64,000 nucleotides of DNA. Source: Aliidiomarina sp. Lineage in GTDB: Bacteria > Pseudomonadota > Gammaproteobacteria > Enterobacterales > Alteromonadaceae. Position 1 is the stretch's first letter. Each line of letters opens with the position of its first letter. This document shows, piece after piece, positions 53,096 to 61,930 of this stretch. The stretch covers positions 1 through 64,000 of the forward strand of contig NZ_JAIUMR010000014.1 in NCBI RefSeq assembly GCF_022565475.1, in the 5' to 3' direction. The notes under the pieces were generated by a model. It had not been told where the DNA came from and searched no databases. It saw nothing but the letters and a program-made list of their open reading frames with translations. Made by a program: the position numbers and the translations under genes.

Positions 53096-54247
53096 ATGAA
53101 TGAACATCAGCAGAATAAAATACCGTCAGCTTGGTTTTCGCGCTATCTGAGCCGCGGCCTGAGCTATGTGCAAAAATCTGGCAAGGTTTTGTCGTTGCAA
53201 CAAGCTGAACAGGGGCGGTTTACGTGGCGCGAAGTAAACACAACGCCGAGTCGAATGCCGATTTTGGTGCTTTCGCGATCCTGTTATCAAGAACAATGGG
53301 AGCAGTTTCCAATTCAAAGCGAGCGGGCTTTGAAAAAGATCTTGCGTAATCGTCCGAGTGAGCAGTTACAGTTGCATTTCATTGGTCCTTTTCATCAAGG
53401 GCATCGGCGTGTATTAACCATTCGCATCGCAGCAAGTCTCAATCCGTTAATTGCCAAAGCTTGGTGGGTCGTACCTGAGTCGTTGTTGTTTGCCCGTGCG
53501 GCGAGTGACGAAACGACAATGGACGTGATTCATAGTCCTGATGGTGTCTATTATTTATTGCCTCGTCCGCAAGGCGAGTGGGTTAGTGTTCGTCGGTCGG
53601 CTGTTGTCCGCGATGCGCAAATAGCGTTGCTGTCAATGGGCGGTGCCGTTGCTGCAGCGACTCGTGAAATTGACTCGGCGACTTTTCCAGCGCGATTGCT
53701 GGCTGCCGTTCAATCATTGACGTTTAATGATGTCGTCGCGGCGTGGAAACCGGTGCAAACAGAAGGTGGTAAATCGCTTCCTTGGCTACCGATGGTGAGT
53801 GTGCTGATTGCGTTGATTACCGTGTATGCGTTGACCAGTTCTTGGTACCTTGACGCAGCGACAAAGAGTCGCCAAGCACAACTTAATACGCAGTCAAACG
53901 AGCTCCAACATGTTCTCTCTGTGCGTCAGATGCTTGACCGTGAGGTGGAGTTACATCATGCCATCCGCGCAAGTGTGCCAGACCAACGTGAGTCGCAGTT
54001 CTATTGGCTTTTGGTCATTGAGCTTGAAAAAGCGGGTGCGCGAGTACAGTCGTTACGTGGGCGTGAACAGCGGGTTAGCATCGTTGCTGATGCACAGTCG
54101 GCGACGCAAGTTTTGGTTGCGCTGCAAGCGTTACCTTTTGTGCGTCAAGCCGAATTCTCGGCGCCAGTAAGGCAGTCGCCACAACGGGCCGAGCGATTCA
54201 CTCTTGATATTCAGCTTGATGGAGAGCGATTCAATGCTGAAGAATAA
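53096..54247 (+). CDS. gspL: Type II secretion protein GspL-like
   Basis: A 383-residue protein with a cytosolic N-terminal part (1-225), a single transmembrane segment near 228-250 (LPMVSVLIALITVYALT), and a periplasmic C-terminal part with a helical stretch (RQAQLNTQSNELQHVLSV) and ferredoxin-like fold region (GARVQSLRGREQRVSIV). That layout is GspL/PilN-like; it links the ATPase to the pseudopilus. Sequence identity with classical GspL is low, so the call leans on order and topology. Confidence 0.8.
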   Translation: MNEHQQNKIPSAWFSRYLSRGLSYVQKSGKVLSLQQAEQGRFTWREVNTTPSRMPILVLSRSCYQEQWEQFPIQSERALKKILRNRPSEQLQLHFIGPFHQGHRRVLTIRIAASLNPLIAKAWWVVPESLLFARAASDETTMDVIHSPDGVYYLLPRPQGEWVSVRRSAVVRDAQIALLSMGGAVAAATREIDSATFPARLLAAVQSLTFNDVVAAWKPVQTEGGKSLPWLPMVSVLIALITVYALTSSWYLDAATKSRQAQLNTQSNELQHVLSVRQMLDREVELHHAIRASVPDQRESQFYWLLVIELEKAGARVQSLRGREQRVSIVADAQSATQVLVALQALPFVRQAEFSAPVRQSPQRAERFTLDIQLDGERFNAEE

Positions 54248-54788
54248 AACGACCTTGTTGGCTCTCATTGCGATTTTAGCGATCGTTCGGTTCGTGTTGA
54301 TTCCTGTCTTTGAAGGGCAAGCAGATAAACAAGTGCAGTTACGCATGGTCTCGGATCAGTTAGGGCGAGCGGAAGTATTACTCGACAACGCCGACGCTTT
54401 GACTGCTGAACTGGAACGGGTACAAGCCATTAATCAAGAAGTGGGGTCATTCTTGCCTGTGATGCGTGACCGATCGACTGCGCGTGTGCAATTGCAGCAA
54501 ACCATCGAAGGGTTGGCACGAGAAAATAGCACTCAAATCAGCCTTTTTGACTGGACGCAGCAGCGAAATCTAGTTGACGGTCAATTAAGTGAGTTACATG
54601 CCCGCGTCGTGATTCAAGGTTCATTATCACAACTCGCTGCGTTTCAGCGTAGCATGCAAGAACGTTTGTTGTTTGTGTCGATTGAGAATTTTGAGATGCA
54701 GACGACATCGGGTGGTCGGCCAGGTCAGCAAAATTATCGACTAACCCTTGCCTTGCGAGCAAACATTTTGATAGCGGAGGCATTGTGA
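54234..54788 (+). CDS. gspM: Type II secretion protein GspM-like
   Basis: A 184-residue protein. ATG 54234 is chosen because GGAGAG precedes it and the transmembrane segment (TTLLALIAILAIVRFVLIPVF) then starts at residue 5, as in GspM; an upstream in-frame start would add 10 residues inside gspL. A periplasmic coiled-coil region (LGRAEVLLDNADALTAEL) and a ferredoxin-like domain follow. It overlaps gspL by 14 bp and partners it in the inner membrane. Confidence 0.8.
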   Translation: MLKNKTTLLALIAILAIVRFVLIPVFEGQADKQVQLRMVSDQLGRAEVLLDNADALTAELERVQAINQEVGSFLPVMRDRSTARVQLQQTIEGLARENSTQISLFDWTQQRNLVDGQLSELHARVVIQGSLSQLAAFQRSMQERLLFVSIENFEMQTTSGGRPGQQNYRLTLALRANILIAEAL

Positions 54789-55369
54789 AGCGTTATTTGA
54801 TGATGTTGAAGCATCCTGCCGTTGCGCTGACGTGTGCGCTTGCGGTGCTTTGGTGTCTCGTCGATTTCTGGCAACGTGTGTATATTTCTATCGAGCATGA
54901 TACGAATTTACGCGACAGTTCGGTGGCCGCTTTTGACCCGGTGCCGCGATCCGTTGGTACGACAACTATTGACGCTTGGCTACAGGCTCAGCGTCGCAGT
55001 GATGAAGTTGTTAACGAGGAGGATCCGGCCGAACAGGAAATGCCTCAACTCTATGGTGCCGAGCGACTTGGCGCCATGCAGGTGCGGGTGCGCGGCACGT
55101 TTTTGAGTGCCGAACGGCAAGTCCGGGTCGCATTGATTGAAGTATTGGTCGACGGTGACGCTGAACCGAGCTTGAAGCGAGTGGTGGTCGGTGATGCACT
55201 GAATGAATTTGTGGTTACTGACGTTGAAGCCGCGCGTGTTCGGCTTACGGACGACAGTGAGAACTCTTATGAAATTTCTGTCTTCGCATGGCAGCCGGAG
55301 GCACTTGCGCCCAACCGGCAACAACCGCGACAGTTAGACCCAGGTGAATTTGATGAATCTAAATTTTAA
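54785..55369 (+). CDS. GspC/XpsN-like inner-membrane protein
   Basis: A 194-residue protein beginning at GTG 54785 in a GTGA overlap with gspM. A transmembrane segment (AVALTCALAVLWCLVDFW) is near residues 12-29. The periplasmic part contains a beta domain (LGAMQVRVRGTFLSAERQVRVALIE) like the GspC homology region that contacts the secretin. In Xanthomonas, XpsN holds this place between xpsM and xpsD; this gene is in the same position, so XpsN-like is the best reading. Confidence 0.65.
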   Translation: MKRYLMMLKHPAVALTCALAVLWCLVDFWQRVYISIEHDTNLRDSSVAAFDPVPRSVGTTTIDAWLQAQRRSDEVVNEEDPAEQEMPQLYGAERLGAMQVRVRGTFLSAERQVRVALIEVLVDGDAEPSLKRVVVGDALNEFVVTDVEAARVRLTDDSENSYEISVFAWQPEALAPNRQQPRQLDPGEFDESKF

Positions 55370-55388
55370 TCACAGTAAGGCAAAAGTC

Positions 55389-57425
55389 ATGACGACAAAA
55401 TCGGTGGCGCAGCTAGCGTCGGTGGTAGTGATGACACTCGTAATTAGCGGGTGTGCACAGTCACCCAAGCAACTCGAAGTTAATCCGCATCGGTTAATGA
55501 CTGATGAGCGAGTGTACGCCGAGGATGACGCCGATGTGCAAGTCTCCGGAGTCGAAGAGTTCCGTATGCAGCGCTTGACACCGCTTTCAAGAAGTCGCGC
55601 TGAACTGCGACATGGTGAACAGTTAGCGCAACGCTTTCCGGATTCTGATCGACAACAAGTTGCCGCGAATAACCTGAGTATCCCTGAATTTGTACAGTTG
55701 GTCTTTGGTGAACAATTGGGAGTGAATTACCTCCTTGCTGATGATCTGCCGCAAGTGTCACCGGTGACTCTGAACATTTCCGAGCCGGTCTCATCACGAC
55801 GTCTTTTTCGCTTGACCGAAAGTCTGTTAGCCGAACGGCGGTTAGGAGTAGTGGAGCGTGAAGGTACTTTTTATATCCATGGCGTTGACTCTGCAAGCGA
55901 ACAAATGACCGCGATTGGTATTGGTCGTCAGTATGCCGATGTGCCTGACACAGTGCAGCAAGTTCTGCAGGTTGTGCCCTTGCGGCACGGTATCAATATC
56001 AGCTTAGAGCGCACGCTCAATAGTCTTTCGACTGCTGAGCTAAACTTTGATATTCAACAAAATGTTATTTTTGTGCGCGGCTCCCGTACGCAAATCTTGC
56101 GGGTTATTGACCTAGTCAACATCCTCGATGTGCCGTCAACCCGTGGTCGATTTATTGGCCTGCAAGAACTCGTTTATATCAGCCCTGAAGAGTATATGAC
56201 GAAGATGCAGGAGCTATTAGAGGCCGAAGGGATTCAGTCTGGTTCGCGCGGCGCAACTGGCGCTGCACTAATTATGGTACCGATTCCTCAGATTGGCGCG
56301 GTTGCTATTTTTGCGGGTGACGAGTTCGTGCTTGACCGCGCGGAATATTGGGCCCAGCAGATCGACCGACCTTCTCGCGGCGCGGAAATGCGCTACTATA
56401 TTTATCATCCACGCTATGCCCGCGCCCAGGATCTTGGCCAGTCGATTGCACCCTTGATTGGAGGGAGCTCATTTGCTGGTCAGCAGGGTGGCGATAGCAC
56501 ACGTGACACGCAAAGTGCGCAAGGCGGGCAACAGCGCAGTGCAGTCATTAGTAGTGAAGCGGAAGGAATACGAATGACCGTCGACGAGCGCTCCAATAGT
56601 ATTCTCTTTTACACTCAGGGCGAAACCTTTCAGTCGTTACTTCCCATTATCCGCCGGCTCGATGTGATGCCGAAGCAAATTATGCTCGATGCGACCATTG
56701 CTGAAGTCACTATGACCGACGAGTTCGCTCAAGGTTTTGAGTTCGCATTTCGTAGTGGTCGTTTAACAGGTGGTACCACCAATGCTTTAGGCGTCTCTGA
56801 AATGGGGGGCTTGCGGTTAAATTGGACAGACGGCATCTCTAATTTATTAGCGCGACTTTCAGCAACATCGAGCTTGGTGAACGTCTTGTCGAATCCTACT
56901 TTAGTCGTACGTGATGGAGTTTCCGCCAGTATTAACGTGGGTAACGATATTCCGACGGTAGGATCGACCACAACCAACCCTAACTTTGAAAGCCAGACGA
57001 CGAATATCGTCTATCGTCGCACCGGCGTGAACTTAACCGTGACGCCGACGGTGAACGCGCAAGGTCTGGTGGTGATGCAGATCAACCAACAAATATCGAA
57101 TACGTCGTCGAGTGGTCCAACGCTTGCAGGCTCACCGAGTATTTTTGAGCGCACGGTGCAAACTGAAGTGATTGCACGCAGCGGTCAAACCATTCTCCTT
57201 GGGGGGCTTATTTCTGAGAATAACTCCGAGAATACGTCGTCGGTTCCATGGGTGCAGCGGGTACCTTTGTTCGGTCGTTTATTCGAAGGTGAAAGTCGCC
57301 AACGCGAGAAAACTGAACTTGTGATCTTCATTACGCCTCGAATTATCGAGGATCTGAATGAGTGGGATCATATTCGCCATACCATTTCTCAGGGTTTAAC
57401 GACAATAAAAATCGCTGAAGAGTAA
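55389..57425 (+). CDS. gspD: Type II secretion secretin GspD (lipoprotein)
   Basis: A 678-residue outer-membrane channel protein. ATG 55389 is chosen because TAAGG lies 8 nt upstream and it gives a clean lipoprotein signal (VVVMTLVISGCAQS, lipobox ISGC). Alternatives at 55344 and 55353 would extend it into gspC/N. N-domains (FVQLVFGEQLGVNYLLADD, FDIQQNVIFVRGSR, RMTVDERSNSILFYT) are followed by the secretin domain (NVLSNPTLVVRDG, GNDIPTVGS, RSGQTILLGGLISEN, VPLFGRLFEG, ELVIFITPRII). XpsD of Xanthomonas is also reported as a lipoprotein. Confidence 0.95.
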   Translation: MTTKSVAQLASVVVMTLVISGCAQSPKQLEVNPHRLMTDERVYAEDDADVQVSGVEEFRMQRLTPLSRSRAELRHGEQLAQRFPDSDRQQVAANNLSIPEFVQLVFGEQLGVNYLLADDLPQVSPVTLNISEPVSSRRLFRLTESLLAERRLGVVEREGTFYIHGVDSASEQMTAIGIGRQYADVPDTVQQVLQVVPLRHGINISLERTLNSLSTAELNFDIQQNVIFVRGSRTQILRVIDLVNILDVPSTRGRFIGLQELVYISPEEYMTKMQELLEAEGIQSGSRGATGAALIMVPIPQIGAVAIFAGDEFVLDRAEYWAQQIDRPSRGAEMRYYIYHPRYARAQDLGQSIAPLIGGSSFAGQQGGDSTRDTQSAQGGQQRSAVISSEAEGIRMTVDERSNSILFYTQGETFQSLLPIIRRLDVMPKQIMLDATIAEVTMTDEFAQGFEFAFRSGRLTGGTTNALGVSEMGGLRLNWTDGISNLLARLSATSSLVNVLSNPTLVVRDGVSASINVGNDIPTVGSTTTNPNFESQTTNIVYRRTGVNLTVTPTVNAQGLVVMQINQQISNTSSSGPTLAGSPSIFERTVQTEVIARSGQTILLGGLISENNSENTSSVPWVQRVPLFGRLFEGESRQREKTELVIFITPRIIEDLNEWDHIRHTISQGLTTIKIAEE

Positions 57426-57647
57426 ACAAATGCTATACAAAACCTTATTGTAAAGGATATAGTGTGCGTGTTGCATTGTTGTTGTTTAATGCTACATTTA
57501 GGAAGTCTGAAAATGACATCTAGGGAGAAGCGCCATCAAATCGCCATAATAGTATAAAATATAATCAAACCGTTGGTGATTGGTGGAGAAAATTAAACGG
57601 TGTGAACAACAATTCGTTAGAGTTATTAAAATTAAAGTTCACAACCA
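57426..57647. other. AT-rich intergenic region upstream of surface-protein promoter
   Basis: Within the 342-bp gap between gspD and the surface-protein gene, this part holds no ORF of note. It is A/T-rich, with several A- and T-tracts (for example around 57550-57570 and 57620-57640) that could act as an UP element or bend DNA. No terminator with a T-run is seen after gspD, so some readthrough is possible. Confidence 0.5.
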
Positions 57648-57676
57648 TTGACATAATGTTAATGATTTTTGATAAT
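57648..57676 (+). promoter_or_regulatory. Strong predicted sigma-70 promoter
   Basis: TTGACA (57648-57653), a perfect -35 box, and GATAAT (57671-57676) are separated by exactly 17 bp. It is the best promoter seen in the window. The start would be near 57683, giving a leader of about 85 nt before ATG 57768. Confidence 0.75.
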
Positions 57677-57721
57677 CGGAGAGACTGTTTACGTAACAGG
57701 TCTTTGGAAAACAATAAGTAA

Positions 57722-57736
57722 AGGGCATGATGCCCT
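57722..57736 (+). promoter_or_regulatory. 5'-leader hairpin
   Basis: AGGGCA, loop TGA, TGCCCT form a 6-bp perfect stem with a 3-nt loop in the predicted leader, 31 nt before the ATG. Hairpins near the 5' part of leaders can stabilise mRNAs of abundant surface proteins. Role inferred. Confidence 0.4.
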
Positions 57737-57767
57737 GAATCTTAATTTCATGAAATTGGAGATAAGC

Positions 57768-59387
57768 ATGAACAACATGTTTAAGAAAACGCTAGTTGCT
57801 GCTGCTTTAGCGGGCATGTCTGCAACAGCATTCGCGGATGTTACAACTGCGCCTGTATTCGTTTCTGACGAATATAAGAACGTAGTTGACGGCACCGAAT
57901 TCAACTCGGTACGTGCTAACGAATTTGGTTACACGTTCCAAAACGAACTTACAGCTGGTGATATCGTTGAAATTACTTTCAGCAAGTTACCACAAACTGG
58001 TTTGAACGCGTTTGGTACTCGTACTTTTGAAGGCGATGCAGACCTTAAAGCGTTCACTTTAGGTGTAATTTCACGCAACGCAGAAACTCGTACTCTTCGT
58101 TACCGTGTAACTAACATCGATGACGCAAACAACATTGACAAAACAACAATTGGCGCGACCGTGAACTTCGGTCAAGGCATGCGTTTCTCTGTTGCTGACC
58201 TCGATGCTGAAGTTACTATTCGTGTATTAGCGGGTGGTGACGAGCTTGAGAACAGCCGTGATTCAGGCCGTTTATTCTCAACCACTTCTCAGTACGCTTG
58301 GAACGCAGCAACTGGTAACGGTGTTCGTTTCCAATTAGTTGATGACGCTTCACGTACAATCTCTGTCTACAACGATCGTCAAAGCTTTGGCTTTAACCCA
58401 ATCGGCGGCGAGAACGACACTGTAGTTGCAACTTGGCGTGCAGTTGGTGCTGGCGTTGGTGCTTTCGAAAACCACGGCGGTGACGTTGTAAACAGCCCTG
58501 AAGGCAACGCTTACTACGCGATGACTCGCTATGCGCGTCACGTTGTATCTGGCGAATTCGGTTGGTTAGCTGCATGGCATGCGACTCCAAACGGTCTGTG
58601 GAGCGACTTCTTGACTGTTTCTTGTGACAACGATCAAGACCACTTCGCTGGTCAGCGTCCAGGTAATGCTGAAGCAGTAGTTGTTTCTGGTTCTTCTGTA
58701 ACCTTTAACTGCTGGGGCTTAGGCGACGCGAGCATCGCTCTTGATATGGGCGGCGCAATCGCAGCTGGCGCAATCAACTTCTTGCCAGAGTCTGAGTTCA
58801 CTGTAAACTCTTCAGTTCAGTACAACTTGCACCGTGGTAATGCTTACCGCGTGAATGGTACTGCTGGTGTTGTGAACCGTGGTCAAATGTTCAACTTCGC
58901 TGGTGTTGACCTTGGCGAATGGCGCATCGAAGATGGTACTTTAATCACCATCCCTTACTTGCCACTTGACCGTGAATTAGACGTACGTGTTTCTTTACGT
59001 GCTGATTCTGGCTGGGTAGATTGGCCACGTCAGGGCGCTCTTGGTTTCATTGACCAGCGTAGCCCAACTGTACGTGACGCTAACAGCGGCTACGGTTACG
59101 GTGACGTATTCGTAATGGTTAACGGTACTCACTACTTCTTCTTGGGCACTAACGTTGCTCAAGGCGTGAAGAACATTGGTCCATACTTGACTGATGCGTT
59201 AGCAGCTCTTGACCTTGAGTCAGAAGGTGCACACGTTGAATTGTTCATCTTGGCTGCTGACCAAGACGTACAAGTTCACTCTTCATACGTCGGTGCTGAC
59301 GGTGACACCGTTCCTGTACACAACGATTCTATCGAAGTGCGTCAGGTTCAAGGTTACAACCGCCAACACCAGTACAACATTCGTTAA
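57768..59387 (+). CDS. Abundant secreted protein, S-layer-type candidate
   Basis: A 539-residue protein. ATG 57768 is chosen for TTGGAGA (57756-57762) 5 nt upstream and a clean signal peptide after it (MNNMFKKTLVAAALAGMSATAFA). The rest is predicted beta-rich, acidic, and has two cysteines (VSCDN, FNCWG). Codon use is strongly biased (CGT for Arg, AAC for Asn, GTA/GTT for Val), unlike its neighbours, a sign of very high expression; the promoter and terminator agree. No named domain is recognised. It sits directly after a type II secretion operon and could be its main cargo. An S-layer protein of similar kind (Slr4) is known in Pseudoalteromonas; whether this is a homologue I cannot tell. Confidence 0.75.
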   Translation: MNNMFKKTLVAAALAGMSATAFADVTTAPVFVSDEYKNVVDGTEFNSVRANEFGYTFQNELTAGDIVEITFSKLPQTGLNAFGTRTFEGDADLKAFTLGVISRNAETRTLRYRVTNIDDANNIDKTTIGATVNFGQGMRFSVADLDAEVTIRVLAGGDELENSRDSGRLFSTTSQYAWNAATGNGVRFQLVDDASRTISVYNDRQSFGFNPIGGENDTVVATWRAVGAGVGAFENHGGDVVNSPEGNAYYAMTRYARHVVSGEFGWLAAWHATPNGLWSDFLTVSCDNDQDHFAGQRPGNAEAVVVSGSSVTFNCWGLGDASIALDMGGAIAAGAINFLPESEFTVNSSVQYNLHRGNAYRVNGTAGVVNRGQMFNFAGVDLGEWRIEDGTLITIPYLPLDRELDVRVSLRADSGWVDWPRQGALGFIDQRSPTVRDANSGYGYGDVFVMVNGTHYFFLGTNVAQGVKNIGPYLTDALAALDLESEGAHVELFILAADQDVQVHSSYVGADGDTVPVHNDSIEVRQVQGYNRQHQYNIR

Positions 59388-59412
59388 TTGATGTTGTATC
59401 GTTAAGCACATG

Positions 59413-59440
59413 AAAACGCTCCTTCGGGAGCGTTTTTTTT
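59413..59440 (+). terminator. Strong rho-independent terminator
   Basis: AAAACGCTCC (59413-59422), TTCG tetraloop, GGAGCGTTTT (59427-59436) and a run of eight T in all. It ends the transcript of the abundant secreted protein. Confidence 0.93.
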
Positions 59441-59554
59441 ATCTTGTTGTTGATTGCGGCAATAGGCAGGTTGTGAAACAATGGAACCGTCAAAAGCCAT
59501 TCGATTACACGAAAGTGGACTTCTATACATTGAATATAAGGTCAAAATGACATT

Positions 59555-60661
59555 GTGACTCCGTCTTTATTACCAGTCTTTTGGTTGTTTATAACCGTCG
59601 TATTGACCACGTTTGTGGTGTTGCGATTACTTGCTCCGCATGCTGCGCGTCTGCATCTTATTGATCTCCCCAACCGTCGCAAACTCCACGAAGGTCAAGT
59701 GCCGCTGATTGGCGGAATTTCGATTTATCTCGGCGCAATGTGTGGCTTTTCACTCTGGTTGTTGATGCGCCAGAGTATTGCTATGGACGAAGTCTTTTTT
59801 TGGTTGGTTGCAACGTTAACGGTACTCGTCGGTGTCTATGATGACCGTCGAGATCTGAGTGTTCGTTTACGCATTGTATTTCAAGCATTGCTCATTTTAT
59901 TGTTGGTCGTGGGCTCCGGAAATCAATTAAATGATCTTGGATTTCTCTTTGGGGAAGGCTTTGGGGTTGTTGACCTGGGTATTTTTTCCCTTATTTTTAC
60001 CTTGATTGCCATGCTGGGTATTGTGAATGCCTTTAATATGGTGGACGGAATTGACGGTTTACTCGGTGGTTTAGCGCTTGTTTCGCTGACCAGTTTAGCT
60101 TGGTTGGCTTGGACAGACGGCGCCATGATTATCGCCAGCACCGCGTTACTGGTTGTTGCTGGGTTAGTCCCTTTTTTACTCTGCAACCTTGTACCGCAAC
60201 GATTGGGTTGTAAAAAGGTATTTATGGGTGACGCTGGTGCGCTGTTTATCGGTTTAACAGTGGCATGGTTGCTTGTTTTAGCGAGCCAAACGGATGCTTT
60301 AGCGGAGGCCGTGGCCAATGGCACCGCTGTTGCGATGAGTGAATCTGTCATTCGTCCGGTCACGGCGTTGTGGTTGGTAGCGATTCCACTGATGGATACC
60401 GTTGCTGTAATTATTCGCCGTATTGCTGCCGGGCGTAACCCATTTAAGGCCGATCGCGAACATTTACATCATCTGCTTATTCGCTATGGATGTAGCCAAT
60501 TACAGGCCATGTTGCTGATTGTCACCGCAGCTTTCCTTTGTGCTGGCATTGGCGTATTGAGCGATATGTTGCGGCTGTCTGAGGTTTGGATGTTTGTAAG
60601 CTTTTTAAGTCTTTTCGCTCTTTACTATGCGGCCTTGTCGCTTGCATGGCGCAGAGTATAA
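59555..60661 (+). CDS. wecA: Undecaprenyl-phosphate sugar-1-phosphate transferase, WecA-like
   Basis: A 368-residue polytopic membrane protein of the MraY/WecA family. It starts surface-glycan synthesis by moving a GlcNAc-1-P-type sugar from its UDP donor to undecaprenyl phosphate. Motifs seen: DLPNRRKLHEGQVPLIGG, VGVYDDRRDLSVR, the catalytic NAFNMVDGIDGLLGG, FMGDAGALFIG, and the C-terminal DREHLHHLLIR histidine block. GTG 59555 is the likely start (AAGGT about 12 nt upstream). The sugar could differ from GlcNAc. It fits with the nucleotide-sugar genes that follow. Confidence 0.9.
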   Translation: MTPSLLPVFWLFITVVLTTFVVLRLLAPHAARLHLIDLPNRRKLHEGQVPLIGGISIYLGAMCGFSLWLLMRQSIAMDEVFFWLVATLTVLVGVYDDRRDLSVRLRIVFQALLILLLVVGSGNQLNDLGFLFGEGFGVVDLGIFSLIFTLIAMLGIVNAFNMVDGIDGLLGGLALVSLTSLAWLAWTDGAMIIASTALLVVAGLVPFLLCNLVPQRLGCKKVFMGDAGALFIGLTVAWLLVLASQTDALAEAVANGTAVAMSESVIRPVTALWLVAIPLMDTVAVIIRRIAAGRNPFKADREHLHHLLIRYGCSQLQAMLLIVTAAFLCAGIGVLSDMLRLSEVWMFVSFLSLFALYYAALSLAWRRV

Positions 60662-60728
60662 TGTGGCACAAGGATCGGCCAGCCGCGAGTTGGTCTGGAT
60701 TAGGACATTCTAAAAAGAGAATTGTTTG

Positions 60729-61895
60729 ATGAAAATTGCAGTAGCAGGAACAGGGTATGTTGGCTTATCGAATGCGATGCTGCTAGCCCAACACAATGAA
60801 GTAACCGCGATCGACATCGTACCTGAGAAAGTGGCGATGTTGAATCGTGCGGAATCGCCGATAGAAGATCAGGAAATCGAGACATTTTTACGGGAAAAGT
60901 CACTGAGGTTTACAGCGACACTGGATGCCAATGCGGCCTATCGAGATGCCGAAATTGTTATTATTGCTACGCCAACTGACTATGATCCGGTGTCGAACTT
61001 TTTCAACACTTCATCAGTAGAAGCTGTGATTCAACAAGTGATGGCGATCAATGCCAATGCCATGATGGTGATTAAGTCGACCGTACCTGTTGGTTATACG
61101 GCGGACGCTCGGCAACGTTTCAATAGCGAGAATATCGTCTTTTCACCGGAGTTTTTACGGGAAGGCAAAGCGTTGTACGACAACCTGTACCCTTCGCGGA
61201 TAATTATTGGCGAACGTTCAGAGCGGGCGCAAGTGTTTGCGGATTTATTGCTGCAGGGCGCACTTAAAAAAGACGTACCAGTTTTGTTTACGGACAGTAC
61301 TGAAGCAGAAGCGATTAAGCTGTTTTCTAATACTTATTTGGCATTGCGTGTCGCCTACTTTAACGAGCTGGATACTTATGCCGAGTTGCACCAGCTGGAT
61401 ACCAAACAAATTATCGAGGGTGTTGGTTTAGACCCACGGATTGGCAATCACTATAACAATCCTAGTTTCGGTTATGGCGGCTATTGCTTACCCAAAGATA
61501 CGAAGCAGTTGCTTGCGAACTACAATGATGTACCACAGAATTTAATTCAAGCGGTGGTTGAAGCGAACCGTACCCGCAAAGACTTTGTCGCTGAGTCAAT
61601 TATTCGGAAGAATCCGAAAGTGGTCGGCGTTTATCGCTTGGTGATGAAAACAGGCTCCGATAATTTCCGGGCGTCCGCCATTCAAGGCGTCATGAAGCGG
61701 ATTAAAGCGAAAGGTATTGAAGTCATCGTTTATGAGCCAGTCCTCAAAGAGGATTCGTTTTATAAGTCGCGAGTCATCCGTGATCTCGACGCATTTAAAG
61801 CTGAGGCCGATGTCATCGTGTCGAACCGCATGGCCCCTGAACTCGAAGACGTCGCGGAAAAGGTCTATACCCGTGACTTGTTTAACAGTGATTAA
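60729..61895 (+). CDS. ugd: UDP-glucose/GDP-mannose dehydrogenase family (Ugd)
   Basis: A 388-residue NAD-dependent enzyme that oxidises UDP-glucose to UDP-glucuronate. ATG 60729 is chosen over the TTG just before. The Rossmann motif [12 protein letters not shown] is at the N-terminus; [26 protein letters not shown] and the catalytic Cys in [16 protein letters not shown] are present. Its length and motifs match the short bacterial UDP-glucose 6-dehydrogenases. It gives the uronic acid needed by the epimerase next to it. Confidence 0.93.
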   Translation: MKIAVAGTGYVGLSNAMLLAQHNEVTAIDIVPEKVAMLNRAESPIEDQEIETFLREKSLRFTATLDANAAYRDAEIVIIATPTDYDPVSNFFNTSSVEAVIQQVMAINANAMMVIKSTVPVGYTADARQRFNSENIVFSPEFLREGKALYDNLYPSRIIIGERSERAQVFADLLLQGALKKDVPVLFTDSTEAEAIKLFSNTYLALRVAYFNELDTYAELHQLDTKQIIEGVGLDPRIGNHYNNPSFGYGGYCLPKDTKQLLANYNDVPQNLIQAVVEANRTRKDFVAESIIRKNPKVVGVYRLVMKTGSDNFRASAIQGVMKRIKAKGIEVIVYEPVLKEDSFYKSRVIRDLDAFKAEADVIVSNRMAPELEDVAEKVYTRDLFNSD

Positions 61896-61930
61896 TAGCC
61901 ATTGGAGATACGACCAGAGATGATTTACGC

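Noticed and set aside
57677-57767. Possible riboswitch in the leader of the abundant secreted protein
   Set aside because: Only one short hairpin is visible; no known aptamer core or alternative anti-terminator pairing can be seen.
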